Shown here: piece by piece, positions 1 to 9,706 of the stretch
How the letters are laid out: each line of letters starts with the position of its first letter
Position numbering within the stretch: the first letter of the stretch is position 1
NCBI GenBank assembly: GCA_965220465.1
Contig: CBDCPZ010000020.1
Location: 385,399 to 449,398, forward strand
Source: JAHDHW01 sp965220465
GTDB lineage: Bacteria > Bacteroidota > Bacteroidia > Chitinophagales > Saprospiraceae
Length of the DNA: 64,000 nt
Direction: 5' to 3'
Notes under the pieces: model-generated
Told to the model about the DNA's origin: nothing
Databases searched by the model: none
The model's input: only the letters and a program-made list of their open reading frames with translations
Program-made: the position numbers and the translations under genes

Positions 1-384
1 CTGTTGCCACCATAATTTCTAAATTCACAAAGATAGATGCCCTGCCATGTTCCCAAATTGAGCCGGTTATTTGAAATTGGAATGGTGATGGAAGTATCAA
101 CTAAAGCTGTTTTGATATGAGCTGGCATATCGTCAGGCCCTTCCATGGTGTGCATCAGAAAGGGTAAATTTTCAGGAACTAATTTATTGAAAATACTTTC
201 GAAATCAACCCGAACCGAAGGGTCAGCATTTTCATTGATCGTTAAACCTGCGGAAGTGTGTTTGATAAATAAATTTAAAATTCCTGTTTCCGGTAAAGGC
301 CCTAAGTTGATTGACGACCTCGTCTGAGATCAAATGAAATCCTCTTGAAAAAGCTGGAAGCGAAAAATTTATTTGTTGGATCAT
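1..384 (-). pseudogene. yjbQ: YjbQ/UPF0047 family protein, partial, one frameshift
   Basis: The minus strand reads as a UPF0047/YjbQ protein running off the left edge. In order it shows the start MIQQINFSLPAFSRGFHL, then the family motifs KHTSAGLTINENADP, MEGPDDMPAHIK and LGTWQGIYLCEFRNYGG. YjbQ proteins are small trimeric enzymes with reported weak thiamine-phosphate synthase activity; their real role is unsettled. The reading frame shifts once near position 300-305, at a GGGCC tract: the N-terminal 28 codons and the rest lie in different frames. Only about 10 residues are missing at the C-terminus. The slip sits in a stretch with many other indels, so a sequencing error is more likely than a dead gene. 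The gene is divergent from the vWA gene. Confidence 0.8.
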
Positions 385-493
385 GGTTTAAGTTTTTAAA
401 ATTTGACTAACACACCAAATTTAGCCATTTCTGCATCATAAGTTGTAATTGCTTTTCTTTTCGTTACCTTTTTTAATCATAAAAACCAAAAAA

Positions 494-2097
494 ATGAAAC
501 TCCGTTTATTTGCTCTCCTCGCCATTTTTTCTTTTACAGCATGTCATAATTACATGGAAATGAAAATTATAATGTTTATTCTATTCAAAAAGATGCTTTG
601 CCATCTGGTTCTTACACCGTAAGCACTGAAATGGAAGAAACTGTCATGAACACCGAGCAATATGATTTGATCGTTGAAAATGATTTTCGTTCTGCTGTAA
701 AATATCCACTTTCTACTTTTGGGATTGATGTTGACAATGCTTCTTACAGCAATGGCCGAAGGTTTTTGATGCAAGGCACGATGCCACCACGAGATGCAGT
801 TAGAATCGAAGAATTTATCAATTATTTTAATTACGATTATCCACAACCTGAAGGGCATACATCCTTTTACAGTAAATACTGAGATTTCAGATTGCCCATG
901 GAATACTTCCCATCGATTGGTCCATATTGGTTTGCAAGGCCCGCGATATTCCAAAAGAAAATATGCCGCCAACCAATTTGGTGTTTTTGCTGGATGTTTC
1001 AGGATCGATGGATGCTCCCAATAAATTGCCTTTATTAAAAAATGCATTCCGCTTATTGATTAAAGAACTTCAGAGCGGAAGATCAGTGTAGCGATAGTTG
1101 TTTATGCCGGAGCTTCCGGAGTCGTGTTGCCTTCCACTTCAGGATCTGAAAAAAGAGCTATGAGATTGGCTTTGGATGAATTGAGCGCAGGAGGGAGCAC
1201 AGCCGGTGCAGAAGGGAATTCATTTGGCGTATAAAATCGCAGAAGCAAAATTTCATAAAAGATGGAAATAACCGAGTGATTTTGGCAACTGATGGTGATT
1301 TTAATGTTGGACAAAGCAGTGATTCAGAGTTGGTACAAATCATTGAAGAAAAACGAGATAAAGGGATTTTTCTGTCAATTTTAGGTTTTGGTACAGGCAA
1401 TTATAAAGATTCAAAAATGGAGAAATTAGCTGATAACGGCAATGGCAATTACGCTTATATTGACAATATCAACGAAGCCCGAAAAGTATTCGTCAACGAA
1501 ATAACCAGCACACTATACACTATCGCAAAAGATGTAAAGCTTCAGATCGAATTTAACCCGGCCCATGTGAAGGAGTATCGCCTGATTGGTTATGAAAACC
1601 GTATTTTAAACGATGAGGATTTTAATGATGACAAAAAAGATTCAGGCGATCTTGGCGCCGGGCATACTGTTACCGCATTGTATGAAATTATTCCAATAGA
1701 TTCGAAGGAATCCAAGTCTGCCAGTGTCGATGAATTAAAATACCAGGATCGAAATGTAAAATCCAGTGCTTCCACCGACCCCGATTTGATGACGATCAAA
1801 CTTCGATACAAAGCACCCGATGCGGATGAAAGTGAATTAATTGAGCTTACGGCTCAGGATCATTATGCAAAACTAAATGAGACCTCTGACAATTTTCGGT
1901 TTTCAGCATCTGTTGCCGGTTTTGGAATGTTATTGCGAAATTCAAAACACAAAGGAAATGCGACTTACGAGAGCATCGAAGAGCTAGCCAGAAGTGCAAA
2001 AGGAGAAGATGTTAACGGTTATCGCAACGAGTTTCTCCGTTTAATAGAATTAGCTAAAATGTTATCAAACGATGAAGAAATGACTGCGGAGCATTGA
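494..2097 (+). pseudogene. vWA-domain lipoprotein (YfbK-like), reading frame broken by several indels
   Basis: Pieces in all three frames join into one YfbK-type von Willebrand A protein. The start at 494 gives a lipoprotein signal (LLAIFSFTAC). Next come ENYNVYSIQKDALPSGSY, the N-terminal domain with FGIDVDNASYSNGRRFL, then HPFTVNTEISDCPWN, the vWA core with the MIDAS motif DVSGSMDAPNK, and VILATDGDFNVG. From 1276 to 2097 the frame is intact and holds the C-terminal DUF3520-like part (YKDSKMEKLADNGNGNYAYI, AGHTVTALYEI). I count about seven single-base slips, near 558, 855, 940, 1070, 1088, 1207 and 1255. All lie in the first 1.3 kb, where yjbQ is also broken, so base-calling error is likely. 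The role of the family is unknown; a metal-binding vWA protein on the periplasmic face of a membrane is expected. Confidence 0.8.
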
Positions 2098-2142
2098 AAA
2101 AAATAACTGATGTTTGTTCTCTTATTTGAGTATTTTTAAAAA

Positions 2143-2175
2143 CAAAAGCCCGTTGACTGAATCAACGGGCTTTTG
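2143..2175. terminator. Bidirectional hairpin terminator
   Basis: A perfect 14-bp stem (CAAAAGCCCGTTGA and its complement) with a 5-nt loop, followed by TTTT on the plus side and preceded by an A-rich run that is a T tract on the minus strand. It sits between the convergent vWA and porG genes. Confidence 0.85.
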
Positions 2176-2207
2176 TTTTATTGAATATTTTTTATAACTT
2201 TTTGAAC

Positions 2208-3023
2208 TTACTTTGTATAAGGCGGGCAGCGAATATCTCCAAAGTAGTAAACCAATCCAATGCCAAACATCGCGTAGGAATCATTATTGTTTTTGTCGCC
2301 GCGTTGTCGGCCAGGCTGGCCAATAGGGGTTTCATTCGGACCGACTACGGAGCGATCCGAAAGATCTACTGCAATCTGTCCTCTTAATGCCTCCACGTCA
2401 TCCATGTCAGGATAAACGGTGCTGACATCATCCAAATAGTCTGTAAACGCTCGCCGTGCACTCAACTCGAAGTTTAAACTCCACTCATAACTTAAATCGA
2501 TCTTAAAACCTACTCCATAGGTCAGCGCTCCCTGAGCCGTATAATATTCTTCTCCTTTAAATTGTCCTTCCGTTCCCAAAGGCCGGAGCTCAACCCATTC
2601 GCCATTGTATTCAGCTTTTGGATTAAAATAGAAAACAGAAAATCCTGCAAAAAGATATGGAGTATAAAATTGATCTCTACTGCCGTGAATATAAGGCAGG
2701 AAGTTAAATTCAAATTGGGCAGTGCCGTCAATTATAGTTGATTTGAAACTTAAGTTTCTGGCTCTTTCAAAGGAGTTGTCTGAGTCGGAATCATAAGCTC
2801 TAACGCTTCCATAGTTAGCGCCTAATTTCAGGCAAAGCCGTTCGTTGAAATTCCAGCGACCGATCAATCCTCCTGCAAGGCCAGGTCTGCTTAAGTTGAA
2901 GTTGGTGTTGAGGTCTCCAAAATAATAAGAGACGCCAAGCCATCCTCCAGCTTCCCAACCCAACTGGGCAGAAGCCATAAAGCTTGATAATGCAAAAAGT
3001 ATGGTAAATAACGTTTTTTTCAC
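2208..3023 (-). CDS. porG: Type IX secretion outer-membrane protein PorG (DUF6089)
   Basis: An outer-membrane beta-barrel of about 271 residues. PorG is a T9SS component placed with the PorK/PorN ring at the outer membrane. Visible family features are a signal peptide (LFTILFALSSFMASAQ), WEAGGWLGVSYYFGDLNTN right after cleavage, RNLSFKSTI, FEFNFLPY, YTPYLFAGFSVFYFNPKA, LRPLGTEGQ, FTDYLDDVSTVYPD, QRGDKNNND and a terminal barrel strand ending in YYFGDIRCP. I start it at a GTG (codon 11 of the longest frame, which begins at 3053), because the upstream -7 box puts the transcript start near 3053 and the N-terminus then becomes a normal signal peptide. It is monocistronic, with a terminator after it. 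It is consistent with the T9SS cargo genes later in the window. Confidence 0.85.
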   Translation of the reverse strand: MKKTLFTILFALSSFMASAQLGWEAGGWLGVSYYFGDLNTNFNLSRPGLAGGLIGRWNFNERLCLKLGANYGSVRAYDSDSDNSFERARNLSFKSTIIDGTAQFEFNFLPYIHGSRDQFYTPYLFAGFSVFYFNPKAEYNGEWVELRPLGTEGQFKGEEYYTAQGALTYGVGFKIDLSYEWSLNFELSARRAFTDYLDDVSTVYPDMDDVEALRGQIAVDLSDRSVVGPNETPIGQPGRQRGDKNNNDSYAMFGIGLVYYFGDIRCPPYTK

Positions 3024-3060
3024 GACTGAGATTTTTAAAGAGTGTATGTTCACGAGCGGA

Positions 3061-3068
3061 CAAAGTTA
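3061..3068 (-). promoter_or_regulatory. Bacteroidota-type -7 box for porG
   Basis: TAACTTTG on the minus strand matches the TAnnTTTG -7 consensus. A TTG lies about 20 bp upstream as a possible -33 element. The inferred transcript start is around 3053, which favours the GTG start of porG over the upstream ATG. Confidence 0.55.
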
Positions 3069-3266
3069 GTATAAAACGAACAAATCCTCAATTTGTTATG
3101 ACAAATGAATGCATAAAAAATGCCTGTTTTGGTGAGAAAAGACAATAAAATGAATTCGAAACTAAAATTTATCAACTTTAGTTGGAAAATTATGCAAAAA
3201 GACGGTTTCCGATTAAATCAAATTATGATGTATTGCGAACTTGAAATTGAGTAATTATAAGTGATG

Positions 3267-3311
3267 AATTATGAATTGACAAACTCATTTTTTTATTCAT
3301 CATTCATAATT
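3267..3311. repeat. AT-rich inverted repeat in the porG/traB-like gap
   Basis: Ten-base arms AATTATGAAT (3267-3276) and ATTCATAATT (3302-3311) enclose a 25-nt loop. It lies just after the stop of neither gene, in the region upstream of porG and downstream of the TraB-like gene (minus strand), so it may end transcription of the latter. A similar word (ATGATGAATT) occurs near 23490, upstream of the DUF5691 gene. Confidence 0.35.
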
Positions 3312-3338
3312 AGCAAGATGCAAAGCAACTTGCATTAG

Positions 3339-6300
3339 TTATTTATAGTTTTTTAATAATTGATCTACTTCTGATTGATAATTTCCTTCTTCAAAAGTAT
3401 CATAACTCATATTGATGATTTTAGGAGACAAATTGAACTTGCCCTTTTGTTTTGGTTGAGAAATAATACCAACATAAGGCCCGTCGTCTTCATAATAATA
3501 AAACTCCATTACACAAAGGGACAACTCTTCTCCTTGATATTGAAAAGGTTGGACATCTAAAATTTTCATTTTTGAAGGATAGTCATAATCATCGTAGATG
3601 TAGCTATAAAGTGCAGCTTTTGCAACGTTCCTTTTATTGAGTTGATTTGATGGAGCCTTGTCGAGTCGGTTTATTTTTTCAAGGGATAATAACAAATTAT
3701 GCCATTCATATAAATCTGTAAAAATATAATCCCAGTTTTTTTTGCCAACTTTTTTGTCATTTTTAATTAAAGCAAGCATTACTGAGGCTCTTAAAGACTG
3801 GCTATTTAGATCCAATAGAGAATCAAATAATTCAGCACTTTTTTCATCAAAACTTAATTGGCCAATGATGTCGATCAAATTGGACAGCACCCAATAATCA
3901 GAAAAATAATCTACCGTATCTTTTGATAATAACTCGTATCGCTGAACAATTTCACTGGCATAGCTACAAAATTCACTTTTATAAGGTTGTATAAAATTAC
4001 TTTCCAGCGAATCGTCCATCAAAACAGTATTTGTAATTGACGCTATTTGCCCTCGAAATGCCTTTTGCTTGCCCAATTCCATAAGTTGTGGAAAATACCT
4101 TACAGCCAAATTCAAACTATCATGGAAGGGCTCAAATACGCTGTAATAGTAATAATTTTCATTATCACCAACCTCTTTATAATCATTGGCAAGTTTAAAA
4201 AATACACTTATAGAATCCGTTTTTTCAAGATTTCCAATTGTGGTAAGAATAGCAATTTGTTTTTCGCTGTCATTCGTTGAAGTATAATATTTTTCGTTTA
4301 AAAAAGAGATTGTGTTTTCATCATTTACCAAAGCTAAATGATCACAAAGTATTTCAAAAACTGAAGTATAACCAAGCGTATCTTCAGGATAGTCTTTTTG
4401 AAATGCCGCATAAATAAAGGGCAGCTCTTCTTGCTTTAAAGCGTAATTGGAAAGTCCTGTTTTTGCTTTTTTCCGAACATCACCATCAGTTGATTGAAGA
4501 TCCTGAATAATTTTTTCAATTTTCGATTCAAATAAATTAAAAGAAGAGGGACTTTCATCAATGGAGAGCGAAGTGAGATAGGCATTGATTTCTTCTTCGG
4601 TGCACTCTTTATTGGAATAGATGAAAATTTCATATGCTTTATTTCCTTTAACCACGATTACCGAATTGTAAGTAGTACTTACTAAAGGAGACTGAACTTT
4701 CAGCTTTTTTGCAGGCAGGTTGCTGATTGTCAGGTTGGTAGCTTCCAACAAACTATCTGCAAATTCGGGAGTCTCCTGAACCAGTCGGTTAAGCATAGAA
4801 TCCAAACTTTCTTCACGATGGTATTCTGAAAAGGTGGAGGTAGTTAATCCATATACGGATCCTGAATTAGCGTCGGTGGTAGCATAAATATTGTAATATT
4901 CGTAAGGGAAATTATAACTCGAAAAAGTATCTTTTGTAATTGTGGGAGCTTTTGGAAAACGAACACTAAAACCATCATCTTCATAACTATATTCACTAAA
5001 GGTAGCAGGTAAGAATGGTTCGAATTTAAAATTATTGAAAAAATCTTCAATGGTTTCTATATTAGAATATGCTCCTAAACTTTGGCCAAGCACAAAATAC
5101 ATCCGATTTCCTCTTAAAAAGGCCTGAATCCGAATAAATAAACTATCCAACGTGTAGATAAATTCACGACCTTCATAACCGTCTTTATAAACGATGGTTG
5201 AATTAAATTCTTCCCCTGTTTTTTCTTCAAACATCCGCTTTATTTCATGATAAAATATCGTATCGTTTTCAGACACCATCCCTTCAGGAAGATCGTTGTA
5301 TCGGATCAAAAAAGTCATCGCTTCCTCAAGGTTGCTTGCCATATAAACATGAAGGGAATATTTTTGAATTTCGTCCAAATCTTCAACCTCTTCAGTAATC
5401 AATTGATAATTGGGCTCATGAGGTAATCTTGCCGAAAATGCACCTTTTTCGTCATAAAAATTTACCCACGATTTATGGATCGGATCTTCTAGGTGAAAAG
5501 AATCAAAAAAACGCTGAATATCTCTATTTTCAAAATGTTCATCAGATCGCTCAACGGTAATGAAATATAGATTATCATTTGCCTGGAATGCGCGGCCTAT
5601 CAGAAAATTATCTATATCTTTTTGCACTTTAAACTCAATACATTCAATGGAATCTGTCTCTATCTTTTTGGTAGACAGCAATTTATAATTGTCCTTTTTT
5701 AAATAACGAGCTTTAATCTCATCGATAAGAAAACTATCGCGTTCCACACCTTCATTGGTAAAAAGTAATACACTAATGGCTGAATAAAATTGCTCTTCAA
5801 CGATATCATTAAAAAGCTGAACATTCGAAATTAACCGGTGCCTCAATTCTTTATCAAGCTTATAGGGTTTTCCCGGAAAGCTGATGCGATACCTGTAAAA
5901 ATCAGTTTGGAAAGGATACCAGATTGGAGCGCTTTTTTCGTATTGGTAGTTTGCTGCTTTGCCAGTAAATGCAGCGGTAACGGGTCGCATATTATAGCCC
6001 TTATTTCGGAGAAGCTCAATTACACCATCTTTGCCGGGGAGGTGAGCAGCTCCAATAGCGTTGAACGTTGATTGCTGATGGATCAGTTGATCAATGTTAT
6101 CGGCAATGATATGATTGCGTTTAGTGATAAGCTCGTATTGATATTCATCCTCCTCATCAAATTGAGTGAGCAGTTGAATAAGACCGAGATCACCGGTCAG
6201 ATACAGATTAATTAAAGACTCAAACGGGTCTTCTTTTACAATTGAATTATACTTTCGTACTAAAAAGTTGTCTTCTAATTCTTCATTGTTTTCAAAAGTC

Positions 6301-6854
6301 CTGAAATAGCTGGAAGTTAAATTTTTATGGTCTTCTATTTTTTCTAATCCAAAAGTTTGTTTGCCTTGATTCCGAGCCATTCTATAAAGGAATAAATCCA
6401 TAAATAAATCTTTATCAGTTGGTTTTTCATCGGCTTTTTGTCTCAGCATCATTTTTATTAAAAAAGGATTTTTATTAGCCAGTTCCTCGATGGTTTTACC
6501 CACCCGTTCAAACAGCAATTTATTGATGTCATCATAAGCATTTGGAGACAAACTCTCTTTTAAAGTATTGATCGTGTCTCTATTGCTATAAAGGTCTAAC
6601 AAATAGTTGTTTATAGAGTCAGGATGTACTTCGATAGCTAATGCTTTACACTGTTCAAGTTTGTAATATAAGGAGTCACTAAATTCAAAAACACGTTCGT
6701 CTTTTAAATGAATTGTACCCAGAAGGTAAGAAGGCTCTGCTAAGCCGTTTCCATTAATTTCCCACAATAATTCATAGTTGGAACGATCTATCTGTGACCA
6801 CAAAAGAAAGGGGAATAATAAAAAAATTAAAAATCCGTATAGCTTTATATTCAT
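3339..6854 (-). CDS. Giant TraB/GumN-family secreted protein with tandem C-terminal repeats
   Basis: 1,171 residues. A signal peptide (FLIFLLFPFLLWSQ) leads into a TraB/PrgY/GumN domain at about residues 20-300: LLWEINGNGLAEPSYLLGTIH, the acidic ALAIEVHPDS and the second motif AIGAAHLPGKDG. The two GxxH motifs plus a glutamate are the signature of the TraB/Tiki fold, which includes metalloproteases. The family is usually about 280-300 residues. Here about 870 more follow: three diverged units of roughly 150 residues, each opening with an F-x-(hydrophobic)-x-(F/L)-P-x-x-P motif (RISFPGKP, SARLPHEP, SVRFPKAP), then a helical HEAT-like region from about 800 and a charged C-terminus. It stands alone between porG and nadA on the same strand. 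The enzymatic role is not established; the extension is unrecognised. Confidence 0.75.
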   Translation of the reverse strand: MNIKLYGFLIFLLFPFLLWSQIDRSNYELLWEINGNGLAEPSYLLGTIHLKDERVFEFSDSLYYKLEQCKALAIEVHPDSINNYLLDLYSNRDTINTLKESLSPNAYDDINKLLFERVGKTIEELANKNPFLIKMMLRQKADEKPTDKDLFMDLFLYRMARNQGKQTFGLEKIEDHKNLTSSYFRTFENNEELEDNFLVRKYNSIVKEDPFESLINLYLTGDLGLIQLLTQFDEEDEYQYELITKRNHIIADNIDQLIHQQSTFNAIGAAHLPGKDGVIELLRNKGYNMRPVTAAFTGKAANYQYEKSAPIWYPFQTDFYRYRISFPGKPYKLDKELRHRLISNVQLFNDIVEEQFYSAISVLLFTNEGVERDSFLIDEIKARYLKKDNYKLLSTKKIETDSIECIEFKVQKDIDNFLIGRAFQANDNLYFITVERSDEHFENRDIQRFFDSFHLEDPIHKSWVNFYDEKGAFSARLPHEPNYQLITEEVEDLDEIQKYSLHVYMASNLEEAMTFLIRYNDLPEGMVSENDTIFYHEIKRMFEEKTGEEFNSTIVYKDGYEGREFIYTLDSLFIRIQAFLRGNRMYFVLGQSLGAYSNIETIEDFFNNFKFEPFLPATFSEYSYEDDGFSVRFPKAPTITKDTFSSYNFPYEYYNIYATTDANSGSVYGLTTSTFSEYHREESLDSMLNRLVQETPEFADSLLEATNLTISNLPAKKLKVQSPLVSTTYNSVIVVKGNKAYEIFIYSNKECTEEEINAYLTSLSIDESPSSFNLFESKIEKIIQDLQSTDGDVRKKAKTGLSNYALKQEELPFIYAAFQKDYPEDTLGYTSVFEILCDHLALVNDENTISFLNEKYYTSTNDSEKQIAILTTIGNLEKTDSISVFFKLANDYKEVGDNENYYYYSVFEPFHDSLNLAVRYFPQLMELGKQKAFRGQIASITNTVLMDDSLESNFIQPYKSEFCSYASEIVQRYELLSKDTVDYFSDYWVLSNLIDIIGQLSFDEKSAELFDSLLDLNSQSLRASVMLALIKNDKKVGKKNWDYIFTDLYEWHNLLLSLEKINRLDKAPSNQLNKRNVAKAALYSYIYDDYDYPSKMKILDVQPFQYQGEELSLCVMEFYYYEDDGPYVGIISQPKQKGKFNLSPKIINMSYDTFEEGNYQSEVDQLLKNYK

Positions 6855-6940
6855 AAGAATAGAATCTTAATGTGAATAATTCAGTGAGGTTATGAAGATG
6901 GTGATTTTATTTCAAAACGGTAATATAAAAGCCATATTTT

Positions 6941-7948
6941 TTACAAACCTGCTTTTGCGGAGATTTCCAGCATACGATCAATGGAGGCAACACCTTGTTC
7001 AATCACCCAATCCGGTAAATGGATTTCTGGTTGTTCGTATTTCATGCACAAATAAAGTTTTTCCATCGAGTTGCGTTTCATGTGCGGACAATCGTTACAG
7101 GCGCACATATTATTTGGCGGAGCGGGAATGAAAATTTTGTTTGGCGATGCCAGTTCCATTTGATGAAGAATTCCTGCTTCGGTGGCGACGATAAACTCTT
7201 TCGCATCATTTTCTTTTGTGTATTTCAGCAAGCCACTCGTCGAACCGATAAAGTCAGCCATGTCCAAAATATGTGCTTCACATTCGGGATGAGCGATGAA
7301 TTTTGCATCAGGATGACGGAGTCGTAGTTTTGTGATTTTTTCGTGTGAAAATATTTCATGAACCATGCAGGTTCCGTTCCAAAGAACGAGGTCACGACCA
7401 GTTTCCTTAATCAAAAAGGCACCCAGGTTTCGATCAGGAGCAAAGATAATTCCTTTGTCTTTTGGAATGCTGTTGATTACGTGTACTGCGTTCGAGGATG
7501 TGCAACAAATGTCAGTCAATGTCTTCAACTCCGCAGTGCAATTGATATAACTAACCACGACATGATCCGGATATTTTTCTTTGAATTTTCTGAAAAGATG
7601 TGGCGGACAGGAATCTGCCAGTGAACAACCGGCTTTAAGATCGGGCAATAATACTTTTTTCTCAGGAGAAAGCATTTTTGCCGTTTCCGCCATAAAATGT
7701 ACGCCGACAAAAACGATTACATCAGCATCCGTGCTCGCTGCTTTTTGCGAAAGTCCAAGGCTGTCGCCAATGTAGTCTGCGATATCCTGAATTTCTGCCT
7801 CCACATAATAATGCGCTAAAATAATGGCGTTTTTTTCTTTTTTAAACTTGGTGATCTCTTCCACCAAATCCAAAGTCGGATCTACATCAATATCCAAAAA
7901 TCCATTTTGGTTCAGTTTTTTTTCGGCCAGTGCAAGTTCCTGAGGCAT
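6941..7948 (-). CDS. nadA: Quinolinate synthase A
   Basis: 335 residues, normal for NadA. It condenses iminoaspartate with dihydroxyacetone phosphate to quinolinate, the precursor of NAD, in the cytoplasm, using a [4Fe-4S] cluster. The three cluster cysteines are visible in AGCSLADSCP (about residue 108), NGTCMVHEIFSH (about 193) and CACNDCPHMKRNS (about 284). Also present are ILAHYYVEAEIQDIADYIGD, VFVGVHFMAETAK and IAHPECE. The start ATG follows an AT-rich gap of about 100 bp after the methyltransferase gene. No nadB or nadC lies nearby, so the pathway genes are dispersed. Confidence 0.95.
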   Translation of the reverse strand: MPQELALAEKKLNQNGFLDIDVDPTLDLVEEITKFKKEKNAIILAHYYVEAEIQDIADYIGDSLGLSQKAASTDADVIVFVGVHFMAETAKMLSPEKKVLLPDLKAGCSLADSCPPHLFRKFKEKYPDHVVVSYINCTAELKTLTDICCTSSNAVHVINSIPKDKGIIFAPDRNLGAFLIKETGRDLVLWNGTCMVHEIFSHEKITKLRLRHPDAKFIAHPECEAHILDMADFIGSTSGLLKYTKENDAKEFIVATEAGILHQMELASPNKIFIPAPPNNMCACNDCPHMKRNSMEKLYLCMKYEQPEIHLPDWVIEQGVASIDRMLEISAKAGL

Positions 7949-8050
7949 AGGTTTAGTTTTTACTTTTTATGTTCAAATTATAAACGAGTAATTCTCTGAA
8001 TTGTTTATTCCGTTTTTATAAGAAATAACGTGTTTTTTTTAAATGTAATC

Positions 8051-8758
8051 TCAGCTTTGAAGGAGAAAAATAGCAGGCTTTTTATGAAAATCCGGTATTT
8101 GCCTTTTTTGCCATTCTTTGATTTTTAAATTTTTAATAAACTGGTTTTCAAGGGTTAAGGCCACAGCGATACAAAAATTTGTGTTTGGGTTTAAAACTTT
8201 CAAAGCTTCTTCGATCAAACTGGTATTTCGATAAGGTGTTTCAATAAAAATCTGCGCCTGGCGATTTCTGGATGACAGTTGTTCCAGTTTTTTTAAATCT
8301 CGTGCAAGTTCGGGCTTTTTTGGAGAAAGATAACCATGAAAACAAAAAGATTGGCCGTTCATGCCCGATGCCATCAATGCCAGTAAAATAGAAGAAGGTC
8401 CTACTAAAGGTATTACTTCGATACCTTTTTGATGCGCGAGTTCAACGATTTGAGCGCCAGGATCTGCAACGCCAGGACATCCTGCTTCCGACAATAATCC
8501 AATGTCGTTTCCTTTTTCGGCATTATTCAGAAAAGTTCGCCATTCATGTTCTTCTGTTCTTTTGTTTAGTTCATAAAAAGTCAATTCATCGAACGGTTTT
8601 TTCGGTTGTGTGCTTTTTATAAAATGGCGGGCTGTTTTGGCTTTTTCGGCAATAAAAAAATCAAGCCCATGCAAAATATCAATGACGTACGGCGGAATCG
8701 TGTGAACAACGTGGTCTCCCAAAGGCGCTGGGATGAGGTATAGTTTTCCTTTTTTCAA
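8051..8758 (-). CDS. RsmI-type SAM-dependent methyltransferase (tetrapyrrole methylase fold)
   Basis: 235 residues of the tetrapyrrole/diphthamide methylase superfamily. Motifs are LYLIPAPLGD at the N-terminus, FFIAEKAKTARHFIK, GLLSEAGCPGVADPGA (SAM-binding loop), VIPLVGPSSILLALMASGMNGQ and FIETPYRN. Bacteroidota often carry this short paralogue beside the true rRNA methyltransferase RsmI, which 2'-O-methylates C1402 of 16S rRNA. The sequence shares the fold motifs but is shorter and diverged from RsmI, so the substrate is uncertain. It is divergent from scpA. Confidence 0.85.
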   Translation of the reverse strand: MKKGKLYLIPAPLGDHVVHTIPPYVIDILHGLDFFIAEKAKTARHFIKSTQPKKPFDELTFYELNKRTEEHEWRTFLNNAEKGNDIGLLSEAGCPGVADPGAQIVELAHQKGIEVIPLVGPSSILLALMASGMNGQSFCFHGYLSPKKPELARDLKKLEQLSSRNRQAQIFIETPYRNTSLIEEALKVLNPNTNFCIAVALTLENQFIKNLKIKEWQKRQIPDFHKKPAIFLLQS

Positions 8759-8887
8759 AACCTAATGTATTAATTCAGGGGGCAAGTTAATAAGAGCTGG
8801 CATTTTTTTAAAAGAAGTCCTCATTTTGTCTTTTATTTTAAAAAAGTTTAAAACGATAGAATTTACTTTCATGATAAGCCATTTGCG

Positions 8888-8895
8888 TATATTTG
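8888..8895 (+). promoter_or_regulatory. Bacteroidota-type -7 box for scpA
   Basis: TATATTTG matches TAnnTTTG exactly. It ends 28 bp before the scpA start codon, leaving a leader of about 20 nt. Confidence 0.6.
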
Positions 8896-8923
8896 TGAGC
8901 CAAAGGTATTAACAGAGGACTTT

Positions 8924-9706
8924 ATGAGCACGACTTATAATATAAAATTACCGCAGTTTGAAGGGCCTTTCGATTTGCTCCTGTTCTTTATCGAAAGGGA
9001 TGAGTTGGATATTTACGATATTCCGGTATCAAAAATCACGGATGACTTTTTAGGCTATATTCGCCAATTGGAATCGATGGATATTGATTTGGCCAGCGAA
9101 TTTATTTTGGTGGCTGCAACTTTGATGCGTATCAAAGCCAAAATGCTGATTCCCCGAAAACCGGTCGATGACGAAGGCAATGAAATTGACCCTCGTGAAG
9201 AACTGGTTCAACGGCTACTCGAATACAAACGCTATAAAAGCGTGCTGGAAGAAATGAGGGTTTTGGAGGAAAATCGTTCTTTTAGAAATCCACGTGGCAA
9301 CACCTCGCAGGAATTAAGGCAAATAGCGACTAAAGCTTTGGTGGATATTGAGTTGGAATCCTTTGATCTTTTTAAACTCATGCGCGCTTTTCAAAACCTT
9401 CTGATGCGCATGGAAGACAACAAAAAGAAAGCGGTCCATCATGTTTATACTTACAATCATACCGTACAGGGGCAACAGATTTATTTGCTTACCAGAGTGA
9501 AAAAAGGCGTAAAAACAGAATTCAAAAGTGTTTTTGGAAAATGTGAAAACCGAGTCCATGCTGTCATCACTTTTTTGGCCTTGCTCGAATTGTTGAACAT
9601 GCAAAAAATCAAATGTATTCTCGGAGTTGGAGTCAACAACTTTTGGCTGACCGTTGCTGACGAAACCGATGAACTTCCTGATGCCATCCACGATGAGGAG
9701 GAGTAG
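8924..9706 (+). CDS. scpA: Segregation and condensation protein A
   Basis: 260 residues, the usual ScpA size. ScpA is the kleisin that joins SMC heads together with ScpB in the bacterial condensin complex for chromosome segregation. The N-terminal kleisin motif is clear: LPQFEGPFDLLLFFIERDEL, DIYDIPVSKITDDFLGYI, LASEFILVAATLMRIKAKML and PRKPVDDEGNEIDPREELV, followed by a winged-helix C-terminus (FLALLELLNMQKIKC). It has its own -7 box. scpB and smc are not in the window. Confidence 0.93.
   Translation: MSTTYNIKLPQFEGPFDLLLFFIERDELDIYDIPVSKITDDFLGYIRQLESMDIDLASEFILVAATLMRIKAKMLIPRKPVDDEGNEIDPREELVQRLLEYKRYKSVLEEMRVLEENRSFRNPRGNTSQELRQIATKALVDIELESFDLFKLMRAFQNLLMRMEDNKKKAVHHVYTYNHTVQGQQIYLLTRVKKGVKTEFKSVFGKCENRVHAVITFLALLELLNMQKIKCILGVGVNNFWLTVADETDELPDAIHDEEE

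Noticed and set aside
494..1276. Programmed frameshifting in the vWA gene
   Set aside because: Around seven shifts in both directions without slippery heptamers or following structures; error or decay fits better.
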